Assembly (NCBI GenBank): GCA_023259685.1
Contig: JALRGP010000044.1
Span: forward strand, 1-8,285
Length of the DNA stretch: 8,285 nt
Direction: 5' to 3'
Source of the DNA: Alphaproteobacteria bacterium
GTDB taxonomy: Bacteria; Pseudomonadota; Alphaproteobacteria; JALRGP01
Below are positions 7,064 to 8,285 of the stretch, piece after piece (the stretch's first letter is position 1; each line of letters starts with the position of its first letter). A program made the position numbers and the translations under genes. The notes beneath the pieces are model-generated. The model was not told the DNA's origin. It made no database searches and saw nothing but the letters and a program-made list of their open reading frames with translations.

Positions 7064-7098
7064 AGCCATTACCCGTTATGGGTAGTGGTTCTTATTGT
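7064..7098 (+). terminator. Hairpin terminator after the rhodanese gene
   Basis: CCATTACCC (7066-7074) pairs with GGGTAGTGG (7080-7088) with one G-U pair and the loop GTTAT. The stem can extend by a G-U and an A-U pair to 7064 and 7090. TTCTTATTGT follows, a T-rich but interrupted tract. It lies 13 nt past the rhodanese stop and separates that gene from mlaD. Confidence 0.6.
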
Positions 7099-7123
7099 CC
7101 TCAATAACTTCATTTTTAATAAT
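7095..7123 (+). promoter_or_regulatory. Possible mlaD promoter
   Basis: TTGTCC (7095-7100) and AATAAT (7118-7123) with a 17-nt spacer give a fair sigma-70 match just after the terminator hairpin, about 70 nt before the coding region. Other AT-rich -10-like sites (TATAAA at 7128 and 7168, TATAGA at 7162) lack a matching -35. The choice among these is weakly supported. Confidence 0.28.
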
Positions 7124-7198
7124 TTTGTATAAATTAGTACATATTTAATTGTAATTGCTACTATAGATATAAAAGGTGTTGAATGGTGATTGGCGTCT

Positions 7199-7675
7199 AT
7201 GAAGAAAAATTTGTTTGAAATAATTGTTGGTTTTGTTTTGATCATCGTGGTGACGAGCTTTAGTTTTTTTGTTTATCGTCAAACTTATCAAGGATCTGAA
7301 AAAACTTATACTATTCATGCTATGTTCGATCGTGTTGATGGTATTTTGGTCGGCAGCGATATAAAAATGAGCGGTGTTAAAATCGGTAAGGTAAAGAATA
7401 TTTATCTTGATCCAAAATCTTATAGGGCTGTGGTTACTTTGATGATTGATGATTCATTGGATATTCCATACAATTCAATGGCCGCCATTGTCAGCGAAGG
7501 ATTTATGGGAGGTAAATATTTGAATATTACTCCAAGTGGTCATGACAATAATATTCCTAAAGATGGAACTGGTAAAATTACGATGACCCAATCATCTGTG
7601 AGTTTGGAAGCATTGCTTGGAAAATATATTTTTAACTCTCAAAAGGATGCCAAGGCATCTAATGCTAACGCATAA
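7199..7675 (+). CDS. mlaD: Phospholipid transport substrate-binding protein MlaD (MCE domain)
   Basis: From ATG 7199 this is 158 residues. There is one N-terminal membrane anchor (about 7-26), then an MCE domain in the periplasm (about 37-113), then a short tail. Conserved MCE features are VDGILVGSDIKMSGVKIGKV (47-66), YRAVVTLMID (75-84) and SEGFMGGKYLNI (99-110). The end TQSSVSLEALLGKYIF matches the short alphaproteobacterial MlaD. MlaD forms a hexamer on the MlaFE ABC transporter and moves phospholipids between inner and outer membranes, so the organism should have an outer membrane. The frame opens at TTG 7190, but MKKNLFEIIVGFVL fits the family N-terminus, so ATG 7199 is preferred. AAAGG at 7173-7176 suits the TTG better, so this is not settled. 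mlaE, mlaF and mlaC are not adjacent, unlike in E. coli. The 3' end overlaps convergent aroQ by 37 bp. Confidence 0.92.
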   Translation: MKKNLFEIIVGFVLIIVVTSFSFFVYRQTYQGSEKTYTIHAMFDRVDGILVGSDIKMSGVKIGKVKNIYLDPKSYRAVVTLMIDDSLDIPYNSMAAIVSEGFMGGKYLNITPSGHDNNIPKDGTGKITMTQSSVSLEALLGKYIFNSQKDAKASNANA

Positions 7676-8061
7676 GATGTTTCTCCCATTCCCATGATAA
7701 TACCAGCTGCATGGGAATGTATATAGGAATGATGACGAAAAGATTCACGTTTATAGATGTTGGATAAATGAACTTCAATAATTGGGATTGTGAGAATTTC
7801 AAGAGCATCGTACAAAGCAATAGATGTATGTGTATAAGCACCAGCATTAATAATGAGCCCTTTCGCGTAATCTGCTGATTCTTGAACCCACTCTACCAAT
7901 TCGCCTTCATAATTAGTTTGTCGAAAATCAATATCAACGTTTAAGGCTGCAGCTTTTTCCAAGCATTTTTTTTTGATATTTTCAATAGATGTTTTCCCAT
8001 ATAAGTTAGTAGATCTTTTATGTAATATATTTAAATTGGGGCCATTAAGTATGTAAAACAT
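7639..8061 (-). CDS. aroQ: 3-dehydroquinate dehydratase, type II
   Basis: This 140-residue protein is a complete type II dehydroquinase, a small cytoplasmic dodecameric enzyme that converts 3-dehydroquinate to 3-dehydroshikimate in the chorismate pathway. Visible motifs are ILNGPNLNIL (4-13), Arg16 and Tyr21 of the flexible lid (KRSTNLYG), FRQTNYEGELVEW (46-58), INAGAYTHTS (71-80), IIEVHLSN with Glu96 and His98 (94-101), and ESFRHHSY with Arg109 (106-113). Asn73, Tyr21 and His98 are the expected active-site residues. The frame stays open upstream into the tRNA gene, but the family begins at the ATG at 8061-8059, so the extension is rejected. Only 13 nt (TATTATAAAAAAA on the minus strand) separate this ATG from the tRNA-Asp CCA end, with no Shine-Dalgarno. 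It is probably transcribed with the tRNA or from a promoter within its 3' end. The stop lies inside convergent mlaD. Confidence 0.94.
   Translation of the reverse strand: MFYILNGPNLNILHKRSTNLYGKTSIENIKKKCLEKAAALNVDIDFRQTNYEGELVEWVQESADYAKGLIINAGAYTHTSIALYDALEILTIPIIEVHLSNIYKRESFRHHSYIHSHAAGIIMGMGETSYALALDALASF
7687..7719. repeat. Perfect 10-bp inverted repeat just past mlaD, inside aroQ
   Basis: CATTCCCATG (7687-7696) and CATGGGAATG (7710-7719) are exact reverse complements separated by 13 nt. The repeat starts 11 nt after the mlaD stop and lies within the conserved 3' part of aroQ. On the plus strand it could act as a 3'-end or stability hairpin for mlaD, though no T tract follows. Chance cannot be excluded. 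Confidence 0.45.
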
Positions 8062-8074
8062 TTTTTTTATAATA

Positions 8075-8151
8075 TGGCGGGAGTGACGGGACTTGAACCC
8101 GCGACCTTCGGCGTGACAGGCCGACGCTCTAACCAACTGAGCTACACCCCC
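8075..8151 (-). tRNA. trnD: tRNA-Asp (anticodon GUC)
   Basis: A 77-nt cloverleaf is read on the minus strand. Acceptor GGGGGTG pairs with CACTCCC (one G-U pair), the D arm is GCTC/GAGC around AGTTGGTTA, the anticodon stem is TCGGC/GCCGA with loop CTGTCAC (anticodon GTC), the variable loop is AGGTC, the T stem is GCGGG/CCCGT with loop TTCAAGT, the discriminator is G73, and CCA is encoded. G73 and a GUC anticodon are the aspartate identity elements. It has its own promoter upstream, and aroQ begins 13 nt downstream on the same strand. The cognate synthetase aspS is also in this window. Confidence 0.97.
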
Positions 8152-8162
8152 CTATATAAAGA

Positions 8163-8192
8163 ATCATAGCCGATTTATTTTTTAAAAGTCAA
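8163..8192 (-). promoter_or_regulatory. Strong sigma-70 promoter of tRNA-Asp
   Basis: On the minus strand TTGACT (8192-8187) and TATGAT (8168-8163) are spaced by 18 nt and match the consensus at five of six positions each. This predicts a start near 8156, only about 5 nt before the mature tRNA 5' end at 8151. It is the best promoter in the window, as expected for a tRNA gene, and probably also drives aroQ. Confidence 0.75.
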
Positions 8193-8285
8193 ATATCTCA
8201 TTGCCACGGGGTGTGATTAAAAGTGGGGGGATAATTCTTATTAACTATGTTATTTTTTAAATTAGAAATCAATTTTTATTTTTTT
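8193..8285. other. AT-rich flank without a recognisable gene
   Basis: Beyond the tRNA promoter the window ends in AT-rich sequence with a short G run (8224-8230). A plus-strand frame from ATG 8247 stays open to the edge for 13 codons, but nothing about it can be recognised. Confidence 0.4.

Noticed and set aside
8062..8136. 25-codon N-terminal extension of aroQ
   Set aside because: It lies mostly in the tRNA-Asp gene read in frame, has no match to the family, and the standard AroQ N-terminus starts at the ATG at 8061.
8247..8285. Plus-strand frame open to the right edge
   Set aside because: Thirteen codons of AT-rich sequence with no ribosome binding site at a suitable distance is not enough to call a gene.

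Overview
The window is an AT-rich stretch of ordinary bacterial chromosome with tightly packed, mostly housekeeping genes. Several features point to an alphaproteobacterium. The aspartyl-tRNA synthetase has an RSPGEF insertion next to motif 2 and an RDHGG stretch in its OB fold. MlaD is short and ends in LLGKYIF. The type II dehydroquinase reads NAGAYTH. Low GC, long A/T homopolymers and weak ribosome binding sites would fit a host-associated lineage such as Holosporales or Rickettsiales, but that placement is inference. A complete AroQ suggests that at least part of the shikimate pathway is kept.

Left part (1-3976, all minus strand). In transcription order there is a tight aspS, ABC permease, xthA operon with gaps of 3 and 2 nt. 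It is followed by lepA, which has its own extended -10 promoter and runs off the left edge. The operon joins tRNA charging, a MacB/FtsX-type permease without its ATPase, and a DNA-repair nuclease.

Middle part (3977-6551). A 230-bp divergent intergenic region separates aspS from a plus-strand pair: an MFS transporter and rodA, joined by an ATGA overlap. Upstream of the MFS gene sits a compact hairpin followed by eight T. It lies inside a short open frame and looks like an attenuator or a small-RNA terminator.

Right part (6552-8285). On the plus strand there is a small, possibly exported rhodanese with its own promoter and a hairpin terminator, then mlaD for outer-membrane phospholipid transport. 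On the minus strand a strong promoter drives tRNA-Asp(GUC), and aroQ follows 13 nt downstream. aroQ converges on mlaD and the two reading frames overlap by 37 bp. A perfect 10-bp inverted repeat lies just past the mlaD stop, inside aroQ.

I see no mobile elements, CRISPR arrays, phage genes or defence genes. Nothing in the protein-coding content looks like an undescribed system. The most interesting signals are regulatory: the candidate attenuator before the MFS-rodA pair, the tRNA-Asp/aroQ transcript with an almost leaderless downstream gene, and the overlapping 3' ends of mlaD and aroQ.
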